Positions 45,711 to 54,653 are shown, counted from the first letter of the stretch. The stretch: DNA of 64,000 bases from RPQJ01 sp963732375 (GCA_963732375.1 CAVSZE010000002.1:124001-188000); one strand, 5' to 3'. The notes: generated by a model not told the origin, from the letters alone. Program-made: numbers and translations.

Positions 45711-48166
45711 CCTCGGCGGGTCCGGCCTGCTTCCACTGCAGCGAGCCTGTTCCCGCCGGCGTCGTGATTCACGCACGGATTGATGGGCGTGACGAGCCGG
45801 TCTGCTGCCACGGCTGCCGGGCCGTCGCCGAGTTCATCGCCGGGGCTGGGCTCGGCGACTATTATCGCTATCGAGATGCGGCCGCCGCGCGCGCCGACGA
45901 GACCCCACGGCCCGACCGCTGGTCCGCCTATGACCGCCCGGAGCTGGTCGAGCGACTGAGCACCGCGGAACCGGACGGGGCGAGGTCCATGACGGTGCTG
46001 CTCGAGGGCCTGCGGTGCTCGGCTTGCAGCTGGCTTGCGGACAAGGCGCTGCGGCAGCAACGCGGCCTGCGCGATGTGAGCGTCAATCCAGCGACGGCGC
46101 GCGCCCGGCTCACCTGGGATCCCGAAATCGCCAGCCTCGGCGACCTGCTGCGCGTGCTCGAGCATGTTGGGCTGCGCCCGCATCCGCTGGCCGGCGACGC
46201 GGCCGGCCAACTCGCCATCCTCGAGCGCCGCACGGCGCTCAAGCGGCTCGCGGTCGCGGGCTTCGGAATGATGCAGGTGATGATGTTCGCGGTGCCGCTC
46301 TATATCGCGCACACGTCCGGCATGGATCCCGGCATCCGCAAGCTGTTGCGCCTGGTGAGCATGCTGGTCTCGGTGCCGGTTGCGCTGTATGCCGGCTGGC
46401 CGTTCTACGTCGGTGCGTGGCAGGCGTTGCGCGCTCGCGGCATCAGCATGGACGTGCCCGTCAGCATCGCCATCATGCTCGCATTCGTTGCGAGCGTCTG
46501 GAATGCTCTAACCGGGCACGGAGAGGTGTATTTCGACTCGGTGACCATGTTCGTATTCTTCCTTTCGCTCGGCCGCTACGTCGAGATGGTCGCGCGCCAC
46601 CGTTCCGGCAGCGTAGCGGACGCGCTTGCCCGCCTGGCGCCCGTCACCGCGCGGCGCCTGCGCGATGGCGTGGTCGAGGACGTGCAGGCTGCCGAGCTGG
46701 AGCCAGGCGATGAACTGCTGGTACGGACCGGCGAGGTCTTTGCCGCGGACGGCGTGGTCGCGGAAGGCGCCGGGCGCGTCGATGAGTCGATGCTGACCGG
46801 CGAATCCACCGCAGTCGCGAAGGACGCCGGCGCGCTGGTGCACGCGGGCACGCAGAATCTCGGCGCGCCGCTCAGGGTGCGGGTCTCCGCGGTCGCGGAC
46901 CGCACGGTGCTGGCCGGCATCGTCGCGCTGCTCGAGCGCGCGCAGGCAGAACGGCCGCGCGTGGCGCGCGCGGCCGACCGGGCGGCGGCCTGGTTCCTCG
47001 GCCGGATCCTGGTCGGCGCGGCGGTAGTGTTCGTGGCGTGGTGGTTCATCGACCCGACGCGCGCGTTCCCGGCCACGCTCGCGGTGCTGGTCGCGACCTG
47101 CCCTTGCGCGCTTTCGCTTGCCACGCCGGCGGCAATAGCTGCGGCCACCGCCGGGCTGGCGCGGCGCGGCGTGCTGGTGGCCCACTCGGATGCGCTCGAA
47201 ACGCTTGCCAGGGCGGACTGTGTGCTCTGGGACAAGACCGGGACGCTGACCCGGGGCCTGATCCGCGTCGAGGAGATCCGCGCTCTCGCGGGCCATACGG
47301 AGGCCCAGTGCCTCGAGATGGCGGCAGCGCTGGAGCGCATGTCCGAACACCCGATCGCACGCGCATTCATCGAGCCGGGCGTGGCGACGGCCGAGGCGAC
47401 TGCGGTCGAGGTCCACGCCGGGCTCGGCATCGAAGGGACAGTCGGGGACCGAAGGCTGCGGATTGGTCGTCCGTCGTTCGTGAGCGGGCTTGCGCCGTCA
47501 CACGCGGCGATAGACGGCGTGGACGGCGAGAGCTGGGTCTGCCTGGGCGACTCGAGCGGTCCGCTCGCGGCATTCCGGCTGACCGACCAGCTGCGCCCGG
47601 AGGCTGCCGCGTGTGTCGCAGGCCTGCGCCGGCTCGGTCTCGAATCCGAGATCGTCAGCGGCGACGACGCGGACGCGGTCGCGCGGATCGCGGCACTCTG
47701 CGGCGTCGGACTCTCGGCGGCCCGGCTCGACCCGGCCCGCAAGCTCGCGCGCGTCAAGGACCTCCAGGCCACGGGCGCCGTGGTCATCGCGATCGGCGAC
47801 GGCATCAACGATGCGCCGCTGCTGCGCGGCGCGGACGTCGCCATCGCGATGGGCCGCGGCTCCGCGCTGGCGCAGACAAGTGCCGACCTGATCCTGGTGC
47901 GCGATTCGCTGGAGGAGATCCCGCAGGCCGTGGACGTCGCGAGACGCACGCAGCGGATCATCCGGCAGAATCTCGCCTGGGCGATCGGGTACAACGTCGC
48001 GGCGCTGCCGCTGGCCGCGCTCGGCTTGGTTCCGCCCTGGCTCGCTGCGATCGGCATGTCACTCAGTTCGGTCGTGGTGGTGTTGAATGCCATGCGCCTG
48101 TCGCGCGGCGCGGGACATCGAAGCGACGCAGGCTGGACGTTGCGGGTACCGGCGGAGGCGGCCTGA
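45707..48166 (+). CDS. ccoI: Cu-transporting P-type ATPase CcoI/FixI
   Basis: The 819-residue P1B-type ATPase has an N-terminal Cys-rich metal-binding segment (CFHC, CCHGC) and an HMA domain with CSAC (RCSACSWLADKAL). Eight predicted TM helices carry the CPC motif (ATCPCALSLATP), and the cytoplasmic part has TGES and DKTGTLT. CcoI supplies copper to the cbb3 catalytic site. The ATG overlaps the FixH-like gene by four bases (ATGA-type), so coupling is clear. Confidence 0.93.
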   Translation: MTSAGPACFHCSEPVPAGVVIHARIDGRDEPVCCHGCRAVAEFIAGAGLGDYYRYRDAAAARADETPRPDRWSAYDRPELVERLSTAEPDGARSMTVLLEGLRCSACSWLADKALRQQRGLRDVSVNPATARARLTWDPEIASLGDLLRVLEHVGLRPHPLAGDAAGQLAILERRTALKRLAVAGFGMMQVMMFAVPLYIAHTSGMDPGIRKLLRLVSMLVSVPVALYAGWPFYVGAWQALRARGISMDVPVSIAIMLAFVASVWNALTGHGEVYFDSVTMFVFFLSLGRYVEMVARHRSGSVADALARLAPVTARRLRDGVVEDVQAAELEPGDELLVRTGEVFAADGVVAEGAGRVDESMLTGESTAVAKDAGALVHAGTQNLGAPLRVRVSAVADRTVLAGIVALLERAQAERPRVARAADRAAAWFLGRILVGAAVVFVAWWFIDPTRAFPATLAVLVATCPCALSLATPAAIAAATAGLARRGVLVAHSDALETLARADCVLWDKTGTLTRGLIRVEEIRALAGHTEAQCLEMAAALERMSEHPIARAFIEPGVATAEATAVEVHAGLGIEGTVGDRRLRIGRPSFVSGLAPSHAAIDGVDGESWVCLGDSSGPLAAFRLTDQLRPEAAACVAGLRRLGLESEIVSGDDADAVARIAALCGVGLSAARLDPARKLARVKDLQATGAVVIAIGDGINDAPLLRGADVAIAMGRGSALAQTSADLILVRDSLEEIPQAVDVARRTQRIIRQNLAWAIGYNVAALPLAALGLVPPWLAAIGMSLSSVVVVLNAMRLSRGAGHRSDAGWTLRVPAEAA

Positions 48167-48167
48167 T

Positions 48168-48368
48168 ATGAACATCGTCTACCTGCTGATTCCGCTTGGG
48201 CTGGTACTGGTCGGCGTCGGACTCTGGGCATTCTTCTGGGCGGTCGGCAGCGGCCAGTTCGACGACCTCGACAGCCCAGGATGGTCGGTGCTCTCGGACG
48301 GTGAGGACGCGAAGCGGGACCCCCAGTCCCGATCGCTGCAATCGGAAGCGGACAGACGGGAGTTGTAA
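48168..48368 (+). CDS. ccoS: Cytochrome oxidase maturation protein CcoS
   Basis: This 66-residue protein has the TM segment IVYLLIPLGLVLVGVGLWAFFWAV and the CcoS signature SGQFDDLDSPGW. It is needed to insert copper and haem into CcoN. It follows ccoI directly and its TAATG overlaps the next start, making it part of the same operon. Confidence 0.9.
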   Translation: MNIVYLLIPLGLVLVGVGLWAFFWAVGSGQFDDLDSPGWSVLSDGEDAKRDPQSRSLQSEADRREL

Positions 48369-49105
48369 TGGACACGACGACGCTGAACCTAGGTGCTGCG
48401 CTGCTTGCAGGACTTGCCGCGAGCGGCCACTGCGCCGCCATGTGCGGCGGCATCTCGGGAGCGCTCGCAATGCGCGATCGCGAAGCCGGCACCGCCGCGC
48501 GCGTTGCCAACGTGCTCGCATACAACCTGTCGCGCGTGACGAGCTATGCCGTGGCGGGGGCGATCGCCGGCCTGCTCGGCGGTGCACTGCTCCGCGCGAT
48601 CGACGTGCGCGCACTGTCGGTGGCGATTCGCGTGCTGTCCGGACTGATCATGGTGGCGGCAGCCGGTCGCCTGCTGTTCGGCTGGCGACTGCTAGACCCG
48701 CTGGAGGCGGCAGGATCGGGACTCTGGCGACGCATTGCGCCGATGGCGGGAGCGCAGCGCCGGCACGGCGGCCTGCGCGCCGCGATCGGGCTCGGCCTCG
48801 CCTGGGGCTGGCTGCCCTGCGGAATGACGTACTCGATGCTGTTGCTGGCCGCGACCTCCGCGAGCGCGCCGCTGGGCGCGGCCGTGATGCTCGCATTCGG
48901 CGCGGGCACCTTGCCTTCGATGACGACGGCCGGCCTCGCGTTCGACCGCGTGGCCCGACTGCTCTCGACGCGACTGTCGCTGAAGCGGGTCGCCGGGTTG
49001 CTGCTGCTGCTCTTCGGCCTGTGGACGGCCGGATACGCCATCCACCAGTTGACCTCGGGCCCGGCGGCCCACGCGCACCATCACGCCGGTGTTACTGGAT
49101 CGTAA
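48368..49105 (+). CDS. SafE/TauE-like membrane protein
   Basis: The 245-residue polytopic protein has about six TMs and the ASGHCAAMCGGISGAL motif at the N-terminus, plus AWGWLPCGMTYSMLLL. The conserved Cys/Met/His of this CcoS-associated subgroup points to a heavy-metal or sulfite export/import role in oxidase biogenesis. The ATG shares TAATG with ccoS, so it closes the cco operon. The final 14 bases overlap the tail of the convergent hsp20 gene. Confidence 0.8.
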   Translation: MDTTTLNLGAALLAGLAASGHCAAMCGGISGALAMRDREAGTAARVANVLAYNLSRVTSYAVAGAIAGLLGGALLRAIDVRALSVAIRVLSGLIMVAAAGRLLFGWRLLDPLEAAGSGLWRRIAPMAGAQRRHGGLRAAIGLGLAWGWLPCGMTYSMLLLAATSASAPLGAAVMLAFGAGTLPSMTTAGLAFDRVARLLSTRLSLKRVAGLLLLLFGLWTAGYAIHQLTSGPAAHAHHHAGVTGS

Positions 49106-49529
49106 TCGCCAGCGGGCGCTTCTTCGGCACGTCCACCTTCGGCATGTGGACCACCAGCACGCCGTCCTTGGCCTCGGCACGGATCAGTTTCGGATCGATC
49201 TCGTCCGGCAGCACGAAGCTGCGCTCGAACGCACCGAAATACCTCTCGGTCCGGTGCACTTTCTCGCCCTTCACTTCCTTCTCGACCTTGCGCTCGCCCT
49301 TCACGGTGAGCACTCCGTCGTCGAACAGGACCTTGACGTCCTCCTTCGGCACATCCGGCAGGTCGATCCTGATCAGGTATTCCTTCTCGTGTTCGACGAT
49401 GTCCGCGAGCGGCATGAATTCCATCATCCCCTCGAGCGGACGGGTCGCGGGTACGCGGCCGAGCAATGGCGTGAAGCCCCTGAAGATCTCGTCCATGTCA
49501 CGGAAGGGTTCCCAGCGTGTAAGTCTCAT
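49092..49529 (-). CDS. Hsp20 small heat-shock protein
   Basis: The 145-residue protein has an alpha-crystallin domain (LADIVEHEKEYLIRIDLPDVPKEDVKVLFDDGVLTVKGER and the C-terminal MPKVDVPKKRPLAITIQ). It forms oligomers that bind unfolded proteins. ATG at 49529 has GGAGGGAGCC upstream. The C-terminal I-x-I-type motif is degenerate (AITIQ). The gene is convergent with the SafE-like gene, and their 3' ends overlap by 14 bases. A GC-rich stem lies in the leader. Confidence 0.9.
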   Translation of the reverse strand: MRLTRWEPFRDMDEIFRGFTPLLGRVPATRPLEGMMEFMPLADIVEHEKEYLIRIDLPDVPKEDVKVLFDDGVLTVKGERKVEKEVKGEKVHRTERYFGAFERSFVLPDEIDPKLIRAEAKDGVLVVHMPKVDVPKKRPLAITIQ

Positions 49530-49560
49530 GGCTCCCTCCTCGGGCCACCTGTTAGGAAAC

Positions 49561-49587
49561 TCGCGGCCGGGGCCCATCGGGCCGCGA
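49561..49587. repeat. Stem in the hsp20 leader
   Basis: TCGCGGCC and GGCCGCGA pair over an 11-base loop, about 32 bases upstream of the hsp20 ATG. Small heat-shock genes often carry RNA thermometers in the leader, but this stem does not include the Shine-Dalgarno sequence. It is a candidate structure only. Confidence 0.3.
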
Positions 49588-49632
49588 CTTCATTCTCCGC
49601 CCCTCCTTCGGCGGGCGAAATTCGGAGCCTCG

Positions 49633-49660
49633 CCTAGTCGTTCTCCTGTAATACCTAGTC
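49633..49660. repeat. Direct repeat CCTAGTC upstream of fixL
   Basis: CCTAGTC occurs twice, 21 bases apart (49633-49639 and 49654-49660), about 50 bases upstream of the fixL start. The spacing of two helical turns fits a pair of regulator contacts on one face of the DNA, or could be chance. Confidence 0.3.
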
Positions 49661-49710
49661 CGGCGCGTCCGCTTCACTTACGATTGGGCGCCCCGGACCC
49701 AGTCCAACCG

Positions 49711-51273
49711 ATGAATCACCAGCACTCGCCCCGAAAAGCGCCGACACCGAAGAGCCGCGGCGCCGTGGCACGCAGCGACCAGGCACTGCGTGCGCTGCTC
49801 GATGCAGCGGTAGACGCGATCATCGTGATCGACCACCTTGGCACCGTGGAGGAGTTCAGCCTGGCGGCTGAGCGGCTGTTCGGGTATTCGGCCGACGAGG
49901 TGATCGGCCACAACGTAAAGCTGCTGATGCCTGAGCCGTTCCATGGCGCGCACGACGGCTACCTCGAGCGCTACGACAAGACCCGGGTCACGCGCATCAT
50001 CGGCGTCGGGCGCGAGATCGTTTCGCTGCGCAAGGACGGCACGACTTTCCCCTGCGAGCTCGCGGTCGGCCGGGTGGCCGACGTCGAGCCGCCCCGATAC
50101 GTCGGGTTCATCCGCGACCTGACCAACTACAAGGAGGCCGAGGCGCAATTGAAGCGCAGCGAGGCCGAACTCCAGCTCGCGCAGACCCTCGCAAACCTCG
50201 GCAATTACGTCCTGCACCCGAGCGGCGACGGGACGGACTACTACTCGGCGCAGTTGTACCGGATCCTGGACCTGCCGGTCGATGGCCCGACGATGAAGCG
50301 CGACGAATTCTTCGAACGGTGGGTGCACCCCGCCGACCGCGCACGTGTAATGGAGGCGTTTCGTCGCCTGGGTGCCGCCGAGGCGCCGCTCGACATCGAA
50401 TACCGGGTGGTGCTTCGCGACGGACGCACACGGCACCTGCATCACATCGCGCAGGTGTCGCGCGACGAGGATGGTCGGATCGTGAAGCAGATCGGGACGG
50501 TCCACGACATCACGGACCGCCACCACGCCGAGGACGAGGCGCGGCAACTGCAGGAGCGCCTTACCCACTTCAGCCGGCTGTCCACCATGGGCGAGATGGC
50601 GGCCGGCCTCGCCCACGAGATCAACCAGCCGCTGTCAGCCATCGCGACCTACTCACAGGCCTGCCAGCGCCTGCTGCGCCAGGACGAGCCCGACATTCCG
50701 GACGTCATTGCCGCCCTCGAGCAGGTCAACGCCCAGGCGCTCCGCGCCGGCGAGGTCATCCGCAGGCTGCGTAATTTCGTCAGGAACCGCGAGGTCAAGC
50801 GTGAATGGGTAACCTGCGAGCGTCTGCTGGAAGACCTTCGCACGCTGGCCGAGACCGATGCGCGGCTGCACAACGTCCACCTGCGGCTGGAGGTGGACAA
50901 GGACCTGCCGGGCGTTCACGCCGATCCGATCCAGCTGCAGCAGGTGGTGCTGAACCTGGTTCGCAACGCGATCGACGCCATGATCGAGTGCCCGGAGGAC
51001 CGCAGGGAGATCGTCCTCAAGGCCTGCGGTCCCGAAGAAGGACTGGTCCAGATCACGGTCGCCGACCAGGGAAGCGGCCTGGCGCCGGGCGCGGATGAGC
51101 ATCTGTTCAACCCGTTTTTCACTACAAAAGCAACCGGCACAGGGCTCGGACTGGCCATCAGCCACTCCATCATCCGCGCCCATGGCGGGCGCCTGTGGCA
51201 CACTTCGAACGAGCCGTGCGGTGTGTGCTTTCATTTCACGCTGCCGGCGGCTTCGGCAACGAAAGAGGAATGA
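49711..51273 (+). CDS. fixL: FixL-like haem-PAS oxygen-sensing histidine kinase
   Basis: The 520 residues contain an N-terminal PAS domain (about 22-140) aligned gaplessly with the Bradyrhizobium FixL haem pocket. Proximal His200 matches His81 (GAHDGYLERYDK), and Arg206 and Arg220 match Arg87 and Arg101. Ile218 is Val and His214 is Arg. A second PAS (about 155-270) follows, then HisKA with His302 (AGLAHEINQPLSAI) and an HATPase (NPFFTTKATGTGLGLA). It should autophosphorylate when O2 is low. ATG at 49711. No TM. It lies three bases before fixJ. Confidence 0.88.
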   Translation: MNHQHSPRKAPTPKSRGAVARSDQALRALLDAAVDAIIVIDHLGTVEEFSLAAERLFGYSADEVIGHNVKLLMPEPFHGAHDGYLERYDKTRVTRIIGVGREIVSLRKDGTTFPCELAVGRVADVEPPRYVGFIRDLTNYKEAEAQLKRSEAELQLAQTLANLGNYVLHPSGDGTDYYSAQLYRILDLPVDGPTMKRDEFFERWVHPADRARVMEAFRRLGAAEAPLDIEYRVVLRDGRTRHLHHIAQVSRDEDGRIVKQIGTVHDITDRHHAEDEARQLQERLTHFSRLSTMGEMAAGLAHEINQPLSAIATYSQACQRLLRQDEPDIPDVIAALEQVNAQALRAGEVIRRLRNFVRNREVKREWVTCERLLEDLRTLAETDARLHNVHLRLEVDKDLPGVHADPIQLQQVVLNLVRNAIDAMIECPEDRREIVLKACGPEEGLVQITVADQGSGLAPGADEHLFNPFFTTKATGTGLGLAISHSIIRAHGGRLWHTSNEPCGVCFHFTLPAASATKEE

Positions 51274-51276
51274 CCC

Positions 51277-51900
51277 GTGATCAAGGAAATAAAGCCCACG
51301 GTATTCGTAGTAGACGACGACGCGGCCGTGCGCGACTCGCTGCGGATGCTGCTTAAGTCCGTCGGGCTTCCGGTCGAGGTATTCGAATCCGGGCAGGAAT
51401 TCCTCGACGCCGACCGCGATGACCGGCCCGGCTGCCTGGTGCTGGACATCCGCATGCCGGGAATGAGTGGCCTCGAGTTGCAGGTCAAGCTGAACGAGCG
51501 GCATTCGATCCTGCCCATCATCTTCATCACCGGGCATGGCGACGTGCCGATGGCAGTCGAGGCCATGCAGGCCGGCGCGGTAGACTTCATCCAGAAGCCT
51601 TTCCGCGACCAGGACCTGCTCGACCGCATCAACCAGGCGCTCGACAAGGACGCGGGCAGCCGGCGGATGCTGGCTGAACGCAACATGATCCGGAAGCGCC
51701 TGGAGTCGCTTACACCGCGCGAGCGCGAGGTGCTCGACCTGGTCGTGGCGGGCAAGGCGAACAAGGTCATCGCAGGAGACCTCAACCTGAGCCAGCGCAC
51801 GGTCGAAATCCATCGCGCGCGCGTGATGGAAAAGATGGAGGCGCATTCGCTCGCGCACCTGGTGCGCATGGTGCTTGCGGTCGAACGCGGTGACGATTGA
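51277..51900 (+). CDS. fixJ: FixJ-like response regulator
   Basis: The 207-residue protein has an intact receiver (acidic pair DDD near residue 13, phospho-Asp57 in CLVLDIRMPGMSG, Thr/His, Lys in FIQKPF) and a LuxR-type HTH (LTPREREVLDLVVAGKANKVIAGDLNLSQRTVEIHRARVMEKM). FixL-phosphorylated FixJ activates fixK and cbb3-related genes. The start is GTG at 51277, three bases after fixL, so they are co-translated. The natural target is a Crp/Fnr gene such as that at 55513, which is inference. Confidence 0.9.
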   Translation: MIKEIKPTVFVVDDDAAVRDSLRMLLKSVGLPVEVFESGQEFLDADRDDRPGCLVLDIRMPGMSGLELQVKLNERHSILPIIFITGHGDVPMAVEAMQAGAVDFIQKPFRDQDLLDRINQALDKDAGSRRMLAERNMIRKRLESLTPREREVLDLVVAGKANKVIAGDLNLSQRTVEIHRARVMEKMEAHSLAHLVRMVLAVERGDD

Positions 51901-51918
51901 TTTGCCGCGCCGCAGCAC

Positions 51919-51938
51919 ACTGCGGTGATCGCCGCAGT
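51919..51938. terminator. Hairpin after fixLJ
   Basis: ACTGCGG and CCGCAGT (7 bp, loop TGATCG) lie just after the fixJ stop and are followed by TTTAGG. The short T-run is weak, so termination of fixLJ is possible but not sure. The rest of the 181-base gap contains the likely promoter of the next gene. Confidence 0.35.
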
Positions 51939-52081
51939 TTAGGTATAAGCCCCGATTCTCCCGATTTTTGCAGGCAGGAACACTGGGTCCCATGCGACCA
52001 CAGTTCGCCGCGCGGTTCGCCGCAACCGATCCTCCCTGCGGGCAGAATTGAACTGGCCCGACCTGTGGTCGCGTCTTATCC

Positions 52082-52492
52082 ATGGCAGAAAACAGGAATC
52101 CGTCAGACGCCCCGCCGCATGTCGGGGTCATCGATCCTGACCCGGTGGCCCGGGCCGGCCTGCGTGCGCTGCTGCACCGTAACGGCGTCGACGTGTCCAC
52201 GTTCGACAGCGCGGAGAGCTACCTGCTCGCGGCAAACGGCCGGCACCTGGCCTGCCTGATCGTGGAACTGCTGTTGCCCGGCATGTCCGGACTCGACCTG
52301 CTGCGCAGACTCCGCAAGGGTGGCAACGACGTGCCCGTGGTGCTGCTTGCCGACGAATCCGACGTGCCGACCGCGGTCGCCGCGATGCGCGAGGGCGCAA
52401 CCGACTTCATCGAGAAGCCCTACATGGACGTGGCCGTGCTGAAGCAGGTTCAGAAGCTGATCCGTCGGCCGCCCTCCGCCGCACACGCGTGA
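52082..52492 (+). CDS. Degenerate single-domain receiver (Glu for Asp)
   Basis: The 136-residue protein is a receiver-only protein. Compared with the adjacent FixJ, CLVLDIRMPGMSG becomes CLIVELLLPGMSG, so the phosphorylated Asp57 is Glu62. The acidic pair (DPD) and Lys112 (IEKPY) are kept, while the switch Thr is Ala90. This is a phosphomimic-type pseudo-receiver, likely locked or signalling by binding. Sequence blocks resemble FixJ's receiver, so it may have arisen by duplication and loss of the HTH. It is followed one base later by the VIT-type transporter gene. Confidence 0.8.
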   Translation: MAENRNPSDAPPHVGVIDPDPVARAGLRALLHRNGVDVSTFDSAESYLLAANGRHLACLIVELLLPGMSGLDLLRRLRKGGNDVPVVLLADESDVPTAVAAMREGATDFIEKPYMDVAVLKQVQKLIRRPPSAAHA

Positions 52493-52493
52493 C

Positions 52494-53522
52494 GTGAGCG
52501 GTCTCGACAGCTGGCGCGAGGAAAAGCAGTCCGCGTGGCTCTACCGGGAGCTTGCGGACTGCGAGCCTGACGCGCGCATCGCCGAGTTGTTCCGCACGCT
52601 GGCCGCCGCAGCGGACGGCCAGGCAGACACCTGGCGCACGCAGTCTGGTACCGAACCGCCGCCATTCACGCCGTCGACGCGCGCCCGGATCACTGCGATG
52701 CTGGCGCGCTGGCTTGGTCCGCGGCGCGTCAAACCGGTACTGATCGCGATGAAGGTCCGTGGCGTTTCCGTGTACGACGCGCGGGCCGCAACGCCCGGGC
52801 ATGTGATGCCGACTTCGGTGTCCGAGGTGGGCATGCGCCACAAGGGCTACGGTGGCGGGAACCTGCGCGCAGCGGTGTTCGGCGTCAATGATGGCCTTGT
52901 ATCGAACGCGAGCCTGATCATGGGCGTGGCAGGCGCTGGCGCGGGCCTCGGAGCGGTGATCACCAGCGGCGTCGCGGGGCTGCTCGCGGGCGCGCTGTCG
53001 ATGGCGGCGGGCGAATACATCTCGATGCGTTCACAGCGCGAGATGTTCGAGTACCAGATCGGGCTCGAGCGCGACGAATTGAACGAGTATCCCGAGGAAG
53101 AAGCCGAGGAACTTGCGCTCATTTACGCGGCGCGCGGCATGGACCTCGAAGAAGCGCGCCGCATCACGCGCGAACTGGTGAAGAACCACGACGCCGCGCT
53201 CGACGCGCTGGCGCGCGAGGAACTCGGGCTGAACCCCGACGACCTCGGCTCTCCCTGGGGCGCGGCTATTTTCTCGTTCATCGCTTTCGCCGGCGGCGCT
53301 GCGCTGCCGCTGGCACCGTTCCTGTTCGGCATGCCACTCGCCCGTTCCGTGACACTCGCGGCGGTGCTGGCAAGCGTCGCGCTGTTTGCCGTCGGCGCGA
53401 CGCTCTCGCTGTTCACGGGCCGCAACGCCTGGCTGGGTGGACTGCGCATGGTCGCGATCGGCGGCGGCGCGGGCGCCGTCACCTGGTACATCGGCAGCCT
53501 GCTCGGCGCCGCGATCGGCTGA
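52494..53522 (+). CDS. VIT1/CCC1-type metal transporter with ferritin-like N-domain
   Basis: The 342-residue protein has an N-terminal helical domain (about 5-110) of the rubrerythrin/ferritin-like type found in this family, but the expected EExxH-type ligands are replaced (ADGQADTW), so iron binding there is doubtful. The C-terminal part is a VIT/CCC1 domain with five TMs. It includes the GVNDGLVSNASLIMGVAGA signature and SMAAGEYISMRSQREMFEYQ, then cytoplasmic Glu-rich metal-binding helices. It moves Fe(II)/Mn(II) out of the cytoplasm. The start is GTG at 52494, one base after the pseudo-receiver stop. Confidence 0.85.
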   Translation: MSGLDSWREEKQSAWLYRELADCEPDARIAELFRTLAAAADGQADTWRTQSGTEPPPFTPSTRARITAMLARWLGPRRVKPVLIAMKVRGVSVYDARAATPGHVMPTSVSEVGMRHKGYGGGNLRAAVFGVNDGLVSNASLIMGVAGAGAGLGAVITSGVAGLLAGALSMAAGEYISMRSQREMFEYQIGLERDELNEYPEEEAEELALIYAARGMDLEEARRITRELVKNHDAALDALAREELGLNPDDLGSPWGAAIFSFIAFAGGAALPLAPFLFGMPLARSVTLAAVLASVALFAVGATLSLFTGRNAWLGGLRMVAIGGGAGAVTWYIGSLLGAAIG

Positions 53523-53531
53523 GGTCCGGGA

Positions 53532-54509
53532 TCAGTCAGGACGTGGGTCGAAGGGCAGTTCGCGCTTCATCTTCTCGAAGAACTCGCGCGCCTGCGGGCT
53601 GTCGGGCGGCAACACGATCTCGAGGGTCACGTACTGGTCGCCTGGCGTCGGACCTGGCAGGCCGCGACCGCGCAGGCGCAGCTTCTGCCCTGCTTTCGCA
53701 CCGACCGGCAGCTTCATGTCCACCGGGCCGCCGAGCGTAGGTACCGATACGGATTCGCCCAAGGCCGCTTCCCAGGGTGCGACCGGCAGCGTCATGTTGA
53801 TGTCACGGCCCTCGACGCGGAAACGTCGATGGGCGCGGAAGCCGATCTCGAGGAACAGGTTTCCCGGCGGGCCGCCGCCGATGCCCGGGCTGCCCTGGCC
53901 CGCGAGGCGGATCTGCTGGCCCTCGGTGACACCGGCCGGGATCGTCACCCGCAGGGTTCGCGGTTTCGTGACCACGCGGCCGTCGGGCGTCATTTCAGGC
54001 GAACGCAACTCTATGTCTCGCGAGCCGCCCCGGTAAGCGTCCTCGAGGTCGATCTCGACACGTGCGACGTGATCCTGTCCCGGCGCCGCGAAACCGCGGC
54101 CGCCACGCCCCGGGCGGGCACCTCCTGCCTGGCCAAACGGACTGCGTTCTCCGAACAGTTCCGAGAAAAAGTCGCTGAACTCGCCCATGCCGGCGCCACC
54201 GGCACCGCCCCGGCCCCCACGGCCACCCGCGCCACGCGAGAACTCGAAGCCCTTGCCCCAGTCCGGCGGCGGCCGGAAATCCTGGCCCTGTCGCCAGTCG
54301 GCGCCGAGTTGGTCGTAGGCGGCGCGCTTCTCGGGATCTTTCAGGACCTCGTGCGCTTCCTGCAGTTCCTTGAATTTCTCCTCGGCGTCCTTTTCCTTGC
54401 TGACGTCCGGGTGGTATTTACGCGCGAGTTTCCGGTACGAACGCTTGATCGCGTCCTGGTTGGCGTCGCGCGCGACGCCCATGATCTCGTAGTAATCCTT
54501 GAAGCGCAT
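53532..54509 (-). CDS. cbpA: CbpA-type DnaJ co-chaperone
   Basis: The 325 residues contain a J-domain with HPD (residues 33-35; KYHPDVSKEKDA), a Gly/Phe/Arg-rich linker with GG repeats, and two C-terminal beta-domains (VTIPAGVTEGQQIRLAGQG and LPVGAKAGQKLRLRGRGLPG). There is no zinc-finger CxxCxGxG region, so it is CbpA/DjlA-like rather than DnaJ. It stimulates DnaK ATPase. The ATG lies at 54509. It is convergent with the VIT gene (stops ten bases apart) and divergent from trxC. Confidence 0.88.
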   Translation of the reverse strand: MRFKDYYEIMGVARDANQDAIKRSYRKLARKYHPDVSKEKDAEEKFKELQEAHEVLKDPEKRAAYDQLGADWRQGQDFRPPPDWGKGFEFSRGAGGRGGRGGAGGAGMGEFSDFFSELFGERSPFGQAGGARPGRGGRGFAAPGQDHVARVEIDLEDAYRGGSRDIELRSPEMTPDGRVVTKPRTLRVTIPAGVTEGQQIRLAGQGSPGIGGGPPGNLFLEIGFRAHRRFRVEGRDINMTLPVAPWEAALGESVSVPTLGGPVDMKLPVGAKAGQKLRLRGRGLPGPTPGDQYVTLEIVLPPDSPQAREFFEKMKRELPFDPRPD

Positions 54510-54653
54510 GCTGTTTGCCCGGCCCCGTTCGAACTGACGGCGCGAACGGCCGGATCCATAAGATGGTGGCTGGCGGCCGTCCGCACAAGGGATTGTGCTC
54601 CCGATTTTTCGTCCCCATCGTGTGGTACCAGTGAAATGCCACCCGGGACGCCC

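Noticed and set aside
46576..48525. Minus-strand open frame of 649 residues opposite ccoI
   Set aside because: Low-complexity Ser/Ala/Arg translation with no family motif; it mirrors the GC-rich codons of the well-supported P-type ATPase gene.
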